From Candidatus Fermentithermobacillaceae bacterium (lineage in GTDB: Bacteria; Bacillota; Sulfobacillia; Fermentithermobacillales; DUSS01): 39,041 nucleotides of DNA. The first letter of the stretch is position 1; every line of letters starts with the position of its first letter. A program made the translations under genes and the position numbers. This document shows, piece after piece, positions 24,636-33,563 of this stretch. Location of the stretch: NCBI GenBank assembly GCA_012842495.1, contig DUSS01000071.1, positions 1 to 39,041 on the forward strand, read 5' to 3'. The notes under the pieces were generated by a model. That model saw only the letters and a program-made list of their open reading frames with translations. It did no database searches and was not told the origin of the DNA.

Positions 24636-25397
24636 ATGATCCAAGACGTACAGAAGATCGCTCAGGCGCTAATACAGTCGCGTTACCCGGTAGCTCTCAC
24701 AGGGGCAGGCATTTCCACGGAGAGCGGTGTACCCGATTTCCGCGGCCAGGCCGGACTGTGGCAGGACGAGGACGCGGTGGAGCTTCTCAGCTTGACAACC
24801 CTGTACGGCGACCCCCAGCGGTTCTATTCCAAAGGGCTCAGCCTCCTCCAGGTCTTTCGAGGAAAAAGCCCCAATGCCGCTCACCGAGCCCTGGCTCGGT
24901 TGGAAGAGCTCGGTCTCATAAGGTGCGTCATCACCCAAAACATAGACGGTCTTCACCAGGCTGCAGGGTCTCAGAATGTCCTGGAAATCCACGGAAACCT
25001 TCGAACTTCCAGCTGCGTTATCTGCCATGCCGTTTTCCCCTTCGAATTTGTGGAAAAGGCCGCGTCCGAAGGCCAAATTCCCCCGAAATGCCCCAAGTGC
25101 GGCGGAACCGTCAGGCCGGACGTGGTCTTTTTCGGCGACGACATGACTTCCGATTTCGGTCGGGCCGTCGAGGAATGCTCCCGGGCCGACTTCATGCTCA
25201 TCATTGGTTCGAGTTTACAGGTTGCACCGGCAGCTTACCTGCCTGGAATGGTCCCCCGCATCGCCATAATCAACCTGGACGAAACCCCTTACGACGAAAG
25301 CGCCGAGGTTGTGATACACGCAAAAGCTGGGACGGTCCTGCCCGAATTGGTCAGGGTTGTCGAGCAGGACCCGAGTCTGAAACGGCGGCAACGTTGA
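24636..25397 (+). CDS. cobB: NAD-dependent protein deacylase, Sir2 family
   Basis: A 253-residue bacterial sirtuin that removes acetyl or acyl groups from protein lysines with NAD+ as co-substrate. Motifs: GAGISTESGVPDFRG (23-37, NAD binding), TQNIDGLH (100-107), catalytic His119 in EIHG, zinc cysteines 127/130 and 152/155 (CVIC, CPKC), then RPDVVFFGDD and GSSLQVAPA. Length matches CobB-type enzymes. Start ATG 24636 has only a weak GGGG-type ribosome binding site. It stands alone between the exporter pair and a convergent efflux operon. Confidence 0.95.
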   Translation: MIQDVQKIAQALIQSRYPVALTGAGISTESGVPDFRGQAGLWQDEDAVELLSLTTLYGDPQRFYSKGLSLLQVFRGKSPNAAHRALARLEELGLIRCVITQNIDGLHQAAGSQNVLEIHGNLRTSSCVICHAVFPFEFVEKAASEGQIPPKCPKCGGTVRPDVVFFGDDMTSDFGRAVEECSRADFMLIIGSSLQVAPAAYLPGMVPRIAIINLDETPYDESAEVVIHAKAGTVLPELVRVVEQDPSLKRRQR

Positions 25398-25494
25398 CCG
25401 CCACGTTGGGGAAGTTCTGGACGTAAATTGCGTGCGGTGGAAGCATAGCCGATAACTATCCCACAATCTGAGTGCTTGCCGAAGTAACGAGGCT

Positions 25495-26343
25495 TTATCC
25501 ACCCTGCGCTTCGAACCGCCTCGTTCCCCGAACCCATAGAACCCGGGAAACGATGAACAGCGCCGTGACCCAGAGGTATTCTTCCCAAAGGAGCTCGACC
25601 ATCTGGTCAAGGGGGATGCGGCCAGTGATAGCCGAAACCGGAACGTATAACATGTACTTGAACGGTAGGACCCGACCTACAGAACCAAGTACCCCCGGCA
25701 AAAGATCGTTGGGCACTATTGCGCCAGAGAAGAACATAAACACCTCAACCACAAGGTCCCTCAGCGTGTCGATCTTGCCTATCCAGAAAGCCAGAGTCGC
25801 ACAGATGAACTGCACCAGATACCAAATGAGAAACCCGCCGGCTACGATCCCCAAGAGAATGGCCAGTCGCAGGGGCTGGAGAGAGACGGGCAAGTCCCAG
25901 ATGAACGCCGCGAGTCGGTATATCAGAACTGCTACAGGCAAATAGACTGCCACAGGCCCGGCGCACTTCCCGAGAAGCAAAAGCTGATAATCAAGGGGAC
26001 GCGCCAGGTACGATCCGAGATTCCCGCTGTTGATGTCCTGCCATACGAACCAAGCTACGGGTGACGCCTGATGTACCACCAGAGAAACGAGCTGAACCGC
26101 CAGGTAATATGAAACGAGCCCGGAAAAAGTATATCCGCCTAGAAGAGTAGAAGCTCCAAACACAACCCGCCATACTACCAAAGTAACGAGCATCGTAATG
26201 GGAATGAAGGCGGCGGAAGCCAGGAAGTCCAGCGAGTACTGACGCATCCGCTTTATGCGAAGTACGAGGGCGCTTTTGGCCACCAGCAGGTCCTTTACCA
26301 AGGACGGCCTGGCCCGAAGCATAGGGCTTACCTCCGGGTTCAT
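25495..26343 (-). CDS. ABC-2 family efflux permease (last gene of efflux operon)
   Basis: A 282-residue membrane protein with six predicted helices. Family traits are the QDINSGNLGSYLARPLDYQL motif after helix 2 and EVFMFFSGAIVPNDLLPGVL before helix 5. This ABC-2 branch includes the viologen exporter permeases found as two-gene pairs. ATG 26343 has GGAGGTG about 9 nt upstream; a GTG at 26355 overlaps that site and is less likely. It acts with the second permease (26425-27237) and the ATPase. Confidence 0.85.
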   Translation of the reverse strand: MNPEVSPMLRARPSLVKDLLVAKSALVLRIKRMRQYSLDFLASAAFIPITMLVTLVVWRVVFGASTLLGGYTFSGLVSYYLAVQLVSLVVHQASPVAWFVWQDINSGNLGSYLARPLDYQLLLLGKCAGPVAVYLPVAVLIYRLAAFIWDLPVSLQPLRLAILLGIVAGGFLIWYLVQFICATLAFWIGKIDTLRDLVVEVFMFFSGAIVPNDLLPGVLGSVGRVLPFKYMLYVPVSAITGRIPLDQMVELLWEEYLWVTALFIVSRVLWVRGTRRFEAQGG

Positions 26344-26424
26344 CCCGAGATTCACCTCCCGAACAACTCATAGCTCATCCCGGTCGCCTCTTCGGTGTCG
26401 TTCGTTTCAAAACTCCCCCAAGAT

Positions 26425-27237
26425 TCACCCACCGAACGACTCATAGCTCGACACCATCACGGCCCACAGCCTGAGGACGATAAAAGCCCACAGGAATGCG
26501 AGCACGGCCGCAACTCCGAAGACTTCGAGCCCCGCGGCCTTTCCCAGCATCACCATGGCCGGGAACGTCGCCGTGAATCCTGCCGGCAAGACGTAGGTCA
26601 GAAGGAACTTGAGGGTAGACGGAAACGCATCGACCGGGTACCGACCCAGCGCGGTGAACTGGAAGAGCAAGAGCTGAAGTCCCGTGACGTCCCCGTACTT
26701 GAAAGCAAGCATCGACGAAGCTGCCCTCATCATGGTCAGAACGAGCTTCCCGGTGCTGAGAAGAAGATACCCGACCAGGAAGCGTCCCATCGTGACCGGG
26801 AGGTGATAGCCCCGTACCAGGCAGATCGCCATAACCAGAGGAGGTGCGAAGTATTTCAGAAACATAGCTAAATGAACGTCTTCGGCGGCTATGGCGAACA
26901 ACGGATGTACGGGGCGAGCCAGGTATTTATCCAGGTCCCCCCGGAGCACCTTGTCGGAAAAGGAGGCCCGGTTCCAGAAATTCCAGAAGAGCTCATGAAG
27001 GCCCGGAAGGAACGAAATGGCGGCAAAAAAGGAGAGCTCTGGAAGCGTCCACCCACCAAATACTCCTATCCGCGATACGGCCCACCAGAACACGATAGAC
27101 CTGCCGATGTACAGCACGAACTGGATCACAGATAGCCAGACGTCCCATGTAAAAGAGGAAAACTCTTTGAAAGTGATGACCCAGTATCTCGCAAGAAGGC
27201 GCAGGTGCTTACTAAGTACCTTAAGCCACAATATCAC
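26425..27237 (-). CDS. ABC-2 family efflux permease
   Basis: A ~271-residue membrane protein, paralogue of the next permease in layout: LRGDLDKYLARPVHPLFAIA is the counterpart of the ARPLD motif, and TALGRYPVDAFPSTLKFLLT precedes the penultimate helices. Start: GTG 27237 with GGAGGG four nt upstream, or TTG 27231 at ten nt. The gene begins inside the last codons of the ATPase gene, a coupled arrangement. Two distinct permeases plus one ATPase form the usual heteromeric exporter. Confidence 0.85.
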   Translation of the reverse strand: MILWLKVLSKHLRLLARYWVITFKEFSSFTWDVWLSVIQFVLYIGRSIVFWWAVSRIGVFGGWTLPELSFFAAISFLPGLHELFWNFWNRASFSDKVLRGDLDKYLARPVHPLFAIAAEDVHLAMFLKYFAPPLVMAICLVRGYHLPVTMGRFLVGYLLLSTGKLVLTMMRAASSMLAFKYGDVTGLQLLLFQFTALGRYPVDAFPSTLKFLLTYVLPAGFTATFPAMVMLGKAAGLEVFGVAAVLAFLWAFIVLRLWAVMVSSYESFGG

Positions 27238-28321
27238 CAAGCCCTCCTTTGTAAATGCGCCGGATGATCGCATCGAGGCTGGGGGGCGCAACGTTGAGGT
27301 CGCGGACAGTTCCGAGCGCGAGCAGGAGCGAGACTACTTCCAGGGACTGCTCCTGGGGAACTCTCAGGCGTACTTTCCGCGGGAGAAGCGAATGCCCTCT
27401 CGCTTCGGTACCGCGGCCGGTGGCCAGTTGGCTCGAGTCCACTCCGTACTGCTGAATCAGCGCCAGCGACTTCGCCACAGCTTCCCCGGTCGCAAGCGGG
27501 CTCGACCCCGGAACGGGCAGGAATTCGACATCTATGTGCTTTTCGTGCTCCAAGTTCCTGAGGTCCTCAGTCGTCCCATCGTAGATGATGGTACCTTCAT
27601 CGATGATGACCACTCTGTCACAGAGGGCCTCGATATCGCCCATGTTATGAGTGGTGAGAAATATCGTGGTTCCTCGTTCCTTGTTGGTTTCGGTCAGGAA
27701 GAGCCGGATTTCTTCTTTGGCCACCGCATCCAACCCCAGAGTAGGCTCATCCAAAAACAGCACTTCCGGGTCATGCAGGAGCGACGCTGCGATTTCCGCT
27801 CTCATCCTCTGACCGAGCGAAAGCTTCTTTACGGGAACGTGGAGAAACTCGTCTATGCCAAGGATCTCTGCAAACCGCGTCAGTCTCCGGCGGAAAGCTT
27901 CCCTGCTGACCTCATACACTTCGGCATAAAGCTTGAGGGAGTCAATAACTGGGATGTCGTACCAAAGGAGTGAGCGTTGGCCGAAGACCAATCCTATGTG
28001 ATACGTATACTCGTACCGCTGCCGGTGCGGGTTAAATCCGAGCACCGAGACATTTCCCGCCGTCGGCGCGATGATCCCCGTCAATATCTTTATTGTCGTC
28101 GTCTTACCTGCTCCGTTGGGCCCCACAAACCCGAGGACCTGGCCCCTGGGGACAGTCAAGTTTATCCCCTTGAGAGCTCTCTTAATTCCCTTCTCGGGTG
28201 CGAAGACCCTTCGCAGCCTTTGGCCAAAGCCCGGTTTCGGCGGCAACGGGACGGTGTAGTCCTTGACCAGGTTCTCCACTACTACGACGTTTTCGCCGGA
28301 CGCAGTTCTCAAACTCCTCAC
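27221..28321 (-). CDS. ABC transporter ATPase of an efflux operon
   Basis: A 366-residue ATPase of the DrrA/viologen-exporter type. Walker A GPNGAGKTT (about 67-75), Q-loop VFGQRSLLWY with the VF-GQRS variant typical of this branch, signature LSLGQRMRAEIAASLLHDP, Walker B VLFLDEPTLGLD, H-loop TTHNMGDIEALC. A C-terminal extension of about 90 residues follows. The N-terminal insert (PLPPKPGFGQRLRRVFAPEK) before strand 2 is normal for the group. ATG 28321 overlaps the stop of the MerR-GNAT gene by 4 nt, so regulator and exporter are cotranscribed. Confidence 0.92.
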   Translation of the reverse strand: MRSLRTASGENVVVVENLVKDYTVPLPPKPGFGQRLRRVFAPEKGIKRALKGINLTVPRGQVLGFVGPNGAGKTTTIKILTGIIAPTAGNVSVLGFNPHRQRYEYTYHIGLVFGQRSLLWYDIPVIDSLKLYAEVYEVSREAFRRRLTRFAEILGIDEFLHVPVKKLSLGQRMRAEIAASLLHDPEVLFLDEPTLGLDAVAKEEIRLFLTETNKERGTTIFLTTHNMGDIEALCDRVVIIDEGTIIYDGTTEDLRNLEHEKHIDVEFLPVPGSSPLATGEAVAKSLALIQQYGVDSSQLATGRGTEARGHSLLPRKVRLRVPQEQSLEVVSLLLALGTVRDLNVAPPSLDAIIRRIYKGGLGDIVA

Positions 28322-29859
28322 TCCTTATGCAGGTACTTCCTGTAACACACGATCACCGTGATGACGTTGAAGCCCAGCGATGCCGGAACCCGCCTTCGAC
28401 TGGACCGCTCGTAGACAACCTCGGTCCGGGCCTCTGCGTACCCTTTGGTCCGAACATGGCGAAGGATGTGCCGCCACAGTTGGGCTTCAGCGCTCTTATC
28501 CTTGTACCGGGGCAGCACGTTCACGTACACCCTGTTGCTGCCCGTACTGTTCCAGGCCGTTCCTATGAGCTCTCCGTCGAGATAGGCATTAAAGTGATCT
28601 TCCATGGGGTAGACGAGGCCGGTTTTCTCCAAGTCTTCCGCCGTAACGGGATAGAATCCGGGAGCTCCACGCATAACCTTTGCGGTCAAATCCAGTGCTT
28701 TTTCCAGTTCTTCAGCGCAATCGATGGGTTTGATGACCAGTCTATACCGGCTGCGAGACTTTTCAGCCAGGGGGTCCGGTTCACCCGCCTCTGGTTTCAC
28801 CAGTTTGACGCGAGCTTCATACAGGAAGTAACACGGCTGAAAGCCAAAGTGCTCCGCAAAGGAAATCGCGTTCCTGGCCCGGGTGCTGAGGAAGGCGTCA
28901 ATATACCGCGCACCGATCTCACGCGCCATCCCCTCCGCCTTCCGAAAAAGCTCGGCGCCCACTCCATAACCGCGATATGCGGGTACAACGTAAGGTCCTT
29001 CCAGTCTCACCTGCCCGGCCCGAAGTCTCTCTGGTTCCACCCCGAGGGCACAAAATCCGATGAGCGGCTTTGGATCGGTCGAGGTCTTCGGCGCTCTTGC
29101 GACAATGAAATGTTCCCGTGATATGTCATATGACGTTTCCAGCCATTCTCTGATGTTCTCCGCGGGAGCCGGTTCCTGTACTTTGCCGGTGAGCTCCGAG
29201 ACATAAGCTGCGGTCAATATACCCACATCGCCGTCATCCTCCCTTGAAGGGTGGTCGTAACATACAGACCTCGCGTTCAAGAACACCGGCACCGTAACTT
29301 CGTTACCTTGCTCGGTAATGACGGATGCCCTGATCTCCGCGATCGTCCGGACATCACACTCCAGCCCCATCCTCAACATCTGCGACACTACCGCCCCCCC
29401 TATCTCCCGCCACAGGCTGATCTTTGTAAGATCAGCGGGTTCCTTGCTGCTAGAGGGCCCCGTGTAACCGCCATCCTGTATGCCACCGGGAAAAATCGCC
29501 GCGACAGCTTCCACCTTGACTTCCAGGGGGTCTCTACCGGATTCGGCCGCTACGTTTTCCAGGTGTCTGAAAAACTCCTTGATGTCGCGGAGGGAATAGC
29601 CTGCAGATTTCATCTTTTCTATAGCTTCGAGGAGTCTTAAGGTTCGAGGATCGTAGTACCCGGTGCGGCCGCCATCATCGCGGTTGCGCACGAAAGGCCG
29701 GGGAATGAGACCAGTATCTGCATAAAGCCTCAAAGTCCGGCGGTTGATATTTAGCCCCTTTTCTCGAGCGAGGGAAAGAAGCGCTGATGCTTCGACTAGA
29801 TCACCATGAAGAGGAACCTCCCTGCCCGTTTTAGCCACTAACGTGCGCGACATCTTCAT
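28318..29859 (-). CDS. MerR-type regulator fused to two GNAT domains
   Basis: Starting at ATG 29859 the protein has 513 residues. Residues 26-105 are a MerR-like winged helix (INRRTLRLYADTGLIPRPFV, GRTGYYDPRTLRLLEAIEKM, AGYSLRDIKEFF). Residues about 200-345 are a GNAT acyltransferase with the acetyl-CoA loop PAYRGYGVGAEL and FAEHFGFQPCYF. Residues about 370-513 resemble a second, weaker GNAT (VYVNVLPRYKDKSAEAQLWR, VPASLGFNVITVI). It precedes and overlaps the ABC exporter genes, so it probably senses or modifies a compound and controls the pump. A longer frame to 30195 has no support. Effector and activity are unknown; the fusion is the distinctive point. Confidence 0.85.
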   Translation of the reverse strand: MKMSRTLVAKTGREVPLHGDLVEASALLSLAREKGLNINRRTLRLYADTGLIPRPFVRNRDDGGRTGYYDPRTLRLLEAIEKMKSAGYSLRDIKEFFRHLENVAAESGRDPLEVKVEAVAAIFPGGIQDGGYTGPSSSKEPADLTKISLWREIGGAVVSQMLRMGLECDVRTIAEIRASVITEQGNEVTVPVFLNARSVCYDHPSREDDGDVGILTAAYVSELTGKVQEPAPAENIREWLETSYDISREHFIVARAPKTSTDPKPLIGFCALGVEPERLRAGQVRLEGPYVVPAYRGYGVGAELFRKAEGMAREIGARYIDAFLSTRARNAISFAEHFGFQPCYFLYEARVKLVKPEAGEPDPLAEKSRSRYRLVIKPIDCAEELEKALDLTAKVMRGAPGFYPVTAEDLEKTGLVYPMEDHFNAYLDGELIGTAWNSTGSNRVYVNVLPRYKDKSAEAQLWRHILRHVRTKGYAEARTEVVYERSSRRRVPASLGFNVITVIVCYRKYLHKE

Positions 29860-29909
29860 CTTTCGGCTTACCCCGAAGTGCGCAACTTTCCCTGACCAAT
29901 ATGATCGTA

Positions 29910-29932
29910 CTTGACAGTTTGGTACTGTCAAG
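29910..29932 (-). promoter_or_regulatory. 23-bp palindrome in the promoter of the MerR-GNAT efflux operon
   Basis: A perfect 9-bp inverted repeat, CTTGACAGT-N5-ACTGTCAAG, centred about 60 nt upstream of the start. The minus strand includes TTGACA as a -35 hexamer and TACGAT at 16 nt as a possible -10. The palindrome overlies the promoter, the classic position for MerR-family regulators, so self-regulation is inferred. Confidence 0.7.
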
Positions 29933-30440
29933 TGTGGCAAGCTTCCCACGACGTTGACACTCGTTCGGAGCTTGAGCCCTGCGCAACCGGGGATGAGCAG
30001 CCCGCCTAGGCTCAAGCCGAAGATTCCCGCGTTAGCCCCGGCCCCCTGGCGGCGGTTCCGTAGACCGGGCGCATAGAAACGCGCAGATGACGAACCACAC
30101 TGTGACTCGACACAAGCCGCAATGTTAAAGCGTCGAGTACGGACTAAACCGGTGTGTCCCCGCGAGCGCTTGGGGAAAGTGACCTCCCCAGGCACAAGAT
30201 CGTGGGCTTAATGGACGCCGGGTTTGTAAGGAAACTGCAATCGATGATATTTCTGGGGAGACTAGGGATAAGAGAAACACACTCGGCGAGTTCCCCGGCA
30301 TAGCGGCCCGTCAGGCAGGGCTCGATACCAGGTTCTGCACAGCACCCAACCCGGCCAACCAGTTGGTCGAAGCACGCACAAATTACAGACGGTTACGTAT
30401 TTGCCGCCTCGGGGAACAGCTACGAGTCTAAGGAAAGGCC
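29933..30440. other. Intergenic stretch without supported genes
   Basis: About 500 bp between the efflux operon and the PTS operon. Frames here are short, lack ribosome binding sites and show no recognisable homology. It may hold decayed sequence. The only structure found is the hairpin at its right end. Confidence 0.5.
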
Positions 30441-30479
30441 GCCCTCCACTGTCTATTGCCAGACACCACGGTGGAGGGC
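30441..30479 (-). terminator. Hairpin after the PTS operon
   Basis: A perfect 9-bp repeat (GCCCTCCAC at 30441 and GTGGAGGGC at 30471) with an inner TGTC/GACA pairing in the loop. On the minus strand it follows the EIIA stop by 18 nt and is trailed by a T-rich but interrupted tract (CCTTTCCTT). Probable terminator of the PTS operon. Confidence 0.6.
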
Positions 30480-30496
30480 AAGCCCACTCTCAGTGC

Positions 30497-30820
30497 CTAC
30501 TTGGCGATCTCGGCGACGATCTCGATGATTCTCTCAACTAGGGCAGTCTCCGACGAGGCAGCCATAAGGATGTCCTCGGCATGTATCAAAAGCAAGCTTA
30601 TATTGAGATCCTCGCCCCTTGCCTCTCGCATAACCAAGTCAGCATGGGTTTTATGGATATCGCCCAGGATGCTGCGGGCCTGCTCTATACTCCGTCGGGC
30701 CTCCGCGAAATCCTTTCTTCTCAGACTGTCGAGAGCCGAATAAGCCTGAGCACGCGCCTCTCCCGCTTGCGCGATGATCGCGAAAATCGTTCGTTCCATC
30801 TCCTGATTCAAGGTCGACAC
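30497..30820 (-). CDS. PTS lactose/cellobiose-family EIIA
   Basis: A 107-residue EIIA of the lactose/cellobiose family that passes phosphate from HPr to EIIB. The conserved block HADLVMREARGEDLNISLLL followed by IHAEDILM carries the phosphorylated His80 and metal-binding Asp83 (LacF-type numbering shifted). All-helical as expected for this trimeric fold. GTG 30820 has GGAGAA about 6 nt upstream. It is the last gene of the operon; EIIB and EIIC are encoded upstream as separate proteins. Confidence 0.93.
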   Translation of the reverse strand: MSTLNQEMERTIFAIIAQAGEARAQAYSALDSLRRKDFAEARRSIEQARSILGDIHKTHADLVMREARGEDLNISLLLIHAEDILMAASSETALVERIIEIVAEIAK

Positions 30821-30829
30821 CCGTTTCTC

Positions 30830-31957
30830 CTAGTGGGTCCCTGCCGGCATGATGATCATCATAGCCTGCTTGTACTTGGGGATGTTGGTCCGGATGACAT
30901 CCGGGACGATCCCACGCGCAAGTGACGTCCAGTATACCATCATCTGCATCGGATAGACAAGCAGGGGCGGAGTGAAGTTCTCCCTGATCCCCGGAGCTTT
31001 CACCTCCACCGTTGTCGCGCCTTCGATATCGTAGGGTACAGTGGTCACGTTTATCACCGGGGAACCAATGACGAGAGCGGCGCGGCAAAAACTCCCTATC
31101 TTCTCGTAACTCGCTCCAGGCGTCGACAATGCTATGACGAGGGTCTCTTCATCTAGCGTCGTTGCCGGCCCGTGAATGGCTTCCTCGATTTCGAGCCCTT
31201 CTGCGGGAATCAGCGCGGCCTCCTTGAACTTCAGGGCGATCTCCATAGCGGTCTGGGCGTTCGGACCGCCACCTACTACCATGATATTACGGCATTGCGC
31301 GTAAGTCTCGGCCAGATCTTTCATCCTTTGGGCCATAGGCATAAGGCTCTTGAGAAGCACAGGCAGTGCATGCAGCTCATCCAGTGCCTTCTGATCCCCG
31401 CTCAGGGACACGGCAATCAGATATCCCTTTACCAACGCAGCTAAATAGCTCCTCGTCTTCGGAAGAGACGGGTCCCTACCGCCGGCTCCCGGCACAACAA
31501 ACTCGGCGGCCTCTGCAAGCGGCGATTCAGGGACGTCGGTTAGACATACCGTCATAACACCCTTTCGTCTTGCTCCTTGGATGGCTTCAATATCGACCTT
31601 CGTATGGCCGGAGTGCGATATAGCAATCACCGCCGAATTCGGCCCGATCGAGTCAACCTTGTATCTTCCGAACTCAAAGGCGTTGTATGAATCCGCGTCG
31701 ATGCCGCCGAACTCCGCCAAGGCAGCCGCAATTGACATACCCGCAAAGTACGATGTGCCACAACCCAAGAGGTACACTCGCCTAACGTTTCGATCCTTGA
31801 GGGCCTGGGCAACTCTGATGGCAGCTTCCGCGACTTCGCCTGTAACACATTGTTCGACAATAGAAGGTCCTGCCTGAATTCCGTCCCACATCCGAAATGG
31901 ATGCCCGGTACGTCCAGCGGCCCAATCGTAGAGGTTAAGTGGTGCCTTTTCGTTCAC
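30830..31957 (-). CDS. SIS-domain sugar isomerase/deglycase
   Basis: A 375-residue protein with two SIS domains arranged like the isomerase half of GlmS. Domain 1 has VYLLGCGTSYFAG and AVIAISHSGHTKVDIEAI; domain 2 has IMVVGGGPNAQTAMEIALKF, KEAALIPAEGLEIEEAIHGP with the catalytic-type Glu, and a C-terminal loop. It would act on a sugar 6-phosphate made by the PTS: aldose-ketose isomerisation, amino-sugar deamination or Amadori-compound deglycation (AgaS/FrlB/GfrF-like). The glutamine amidotransferase domain of GlmS is absent, so it is not a synthase. GTG 31957 overlaps the EIIC stop by 4 nt and has GGAGGC upstream. Confidence 0.85.
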   Translation of the reverse strand: MNEKAPLNLYDWAAGRTGHPFRMWDGIQAGPSIVEQCVTGEVAEAAIRVAQALKDRNVRRVYLLGCGTSYFAGMSIAAALAEFGGIDADSYNAFEFGRYKVDSIGPNSAVIAISHSGHTKVDIEAIQGARRKGVMTVCLTDVPESPLAEAAEFVVPGAGGRDPSLPKTRSYLAALVKGYLIAVSLSGDQKALDELHALPVLLKSLMPMAQRMKDLAETYAQCRNIMVVGGGPNAQTAMEIALKFKEAALIPAEGLEIEEAIHGPATTLDEETLVIALSTPGASYEKIGSFCRAALVIGSPVINVTTVPYDIEGATTVEVKAPGIRENFTPPLLVYPMQMMVYWTSLARGIVPDVIRTNIPKYKQAMMIIMPAGTH

Positions 31958-33213
31958 CTCATGTCAGCCTCCTGTTCCATGTTCTTGGCCTCTTCCTGAA
32001 CCATGTGGCGCTCCCAGACCTTGAAGAACGGGTAGTACCCGATGCCGGGTAGGATGTAGCCGATGAGAAGACCCCAAGGGATAACCCGCCAATCGAGCGT
32101 CCCAAAGTACCAGATTATCGGGCTCGGCACGAAGGCGAAGAACGAGACGGAGCTTTTGGCAACCAGTCCCGCAGACGTGAGCACATACGCTAGTGACCTG
32201 CAGAGAGGAGCTATGATGCACTGGGGAACGAAGAAAACTGGGTTCAGGATTATCGGGAAACCGAATAGGACTGGCTCGTTGATCTCCAGCAGGGTCGGCA
32301 CGAGTGCGGCTTTCGACACGGTCCTAAGAGTCTTAGATTTCGAACGCAGTCCGAACAGCACAAGCGGGAAGTGGTCCCCGGTTCCCCCTCCGCCTCCACC
32401 GAAGTAGGTCTCAAACGTGGCGACGAAGGGAGCCGCTAGCCCCTTGGCGATGGCAGTGGCGTTAGCAGCGGTGTTCGAGATTAGGAACGGGAAATAAGCT
32501 GGCCCTATCGCGGCGAAGCAGTGGATTCCAAGGTACCAGGTCAGGTGTTCGACGAAGAGCGCCAAGAGGAAGGCTGGGTAACTGTCGGCCATCTTGAGAA
32601 GTGGTCGAAAGGCGATACCCAAAACCGTCGGTATTTTGACTCCGAGAGCGAGACATGACACTACGGGAGTCAGGATAAGAGCCTCTGGGACTATGGCCTC
32701 GACGAACTTCCCGACACCTTTCGGGACTCCCTGTGGCGGCTTCCAATACAGGCCCCGCTTCAAGCATATCCGATAGAGCTCAGTGGCATAGAAAGATATC
32801 AGGATCGCGCCGAAGATACCCCAGGGCCCAAGCCATTCCATAGAGAGATAGAAGACCCCATCCACATCCTTAAGAGTAAGCCCCGAGACGAGGAAAGCGA
32901 TAAGCGAGACGATCGACGGGTTAATAGGGTCAAGGTCATAGGACTTTGCTAGGTTATGAGAGAGGAGGATCGTTAGATAGACTGCCATAGCACCGTAAGT
33001 GATCTGGGTGATGCTGGTTAGGAACGCCGCATACGGCGCGAACAGCTTTGACAGCCCAGGCACATTAGGCAGGATGTTGAACACGCTTCCGATCAGGATA
33101 ATGGGGATGACCAGGAGAAACGATTCGCGCAGGACCACCATGTGCCGGTTCGAGCCAACCCTCTCGAATACTGGGACAAGCCACCTCTCGATGAAACCCT
33201 TTTTCACTTCCAC
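31954..33213 (-). CDS. PTS lactose/cellobiose-family EIIC permease
   Basis: A 419-residue membrane permease of the PTS lactose/cellobiose family, with about ten hydrophobic segments. Recognisable parts are the first helix ESFLLVIPIILIGSVFNILP and ALVPTLLEINEPVLFGFPII, which contains the NEP-like sugar-binding motif and its conserved Glu; VEHLTWYLGIHCFAAIG is a further typical segment. EIIC imports the sugar while EIIB phosphorylates it. GTG 33213 has GGAGGG at the end of the EIIB gene. Slightly shorter than the usual 430-450 residues but complete. Confidence 0.93.
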   Translation of the reverse strand: MEVKKGFIERWLVPVFERVGSNRHMVVLRESFLLVIPIILIGSVFNILPNVPGLSKLFAPYAAFLTSITQITYGAMAVYLTILLSHNLAKSYDLDPINPSIVSLIAFLVSGLTLKDVDGVFYLSMEWLGPWGIFGAILISFYATELYRICLKRGLYWKPPQGVPKGVGKFVEAIVPEALILTPVVSCLALGVKIPTVLGIAFRPLLKMADSYPAFLLALFVEHLTWYLGIHCFAAIGPAYFPFLISNTAANATAIAKGLAAPFVATFETYFGGGGGGTGDHFPLVLFGLRSKSKTLRTVSKAALVPTLLEINEPVLFGFPIILNPVFFVPQCIIAPLCRSLAYVLTSAGLVAKSSVSFFAFVPSPIIWYFGTLDWRVIPWGLLIGYILPGIGYYPFFKVWERHMVQEEAKNMEQEADMR

Positions 33214-33217
33214 TTGC

Positions 33218-33544
33218 CTACCCTCCCATCTGAGACTTGAGATTTGGCAGAATCAATTCCTTGAGCATCTTGTCGGCATCAAGCGTCGCGTAGGCTAAGC
33301 CGTCGATGACGACAACTGGCTTAGTGCCCGCTCTCTTCCTAATTGACTCCGCATGGAACTTGACGTGTGGGGCGATGATCACGAGGTCATATGGGTCTAG
33401 AGACATTAACCTGACCTTATCGACGCCAAACGTTTCAATCTGGAGGTCTAGGTCATATTTCTTGGCCGCCGCCACAAGCTTGTCGCAAAAGAAGCTTATT
33501 GAGGCTCCCAGCGCACACGCGGCAACCGCTTTAACAGTTCTCAT
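33218..33544 (-). CDS. PTS lactose/cellobiose-family EIIB
   Basis: A 108-residue EIIB of the lactose/cellobiose family. The phosphocysteine is Cys10 in the loop ACALGASISF, followed by DPYDLVIIAPHVKF, the usual second motif. It receives phosphate from EIIA and phosphorylates the incoming sugar on EIIC. Start ATG 33544 follows the preceding gene by 19 nt. Confidence 0.93.
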   Translation of the reverse strand: MRTVKAVAACALGASISFFCDKLVAAAKKYDLDLQIETFGVDKVRLMSLDPYDLVIIAPHVKFHAESIRKRAGTKPVVVIDGLAYATLDADKMLKELILPNLKSQMGG

Positions 33545-33563
33545 TCTCGGATTCCCCCAACCC

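Noticed and set aside
24470..24650. Minus-strand frame with four cysteines between the exporter and the Sir2 gene
   Set aside because: It would begin inside the sirtuin gene, has no start codon or ribosome binding site, and matches no family I know.
24614..25426. 270-codon plus-strand frame over the sirtuin gene
   Set aside because: Arg/Pro-rich shadow in another frame; the sirtuin frame carries all family motifs.
29860..30195. Long N-terminal extension of the MerR-GNAT frame
   Set aside because: It runs through the promoter palindrome, has no similarity to anything, and ATG 29859 gives a normal MerR N-terminus.
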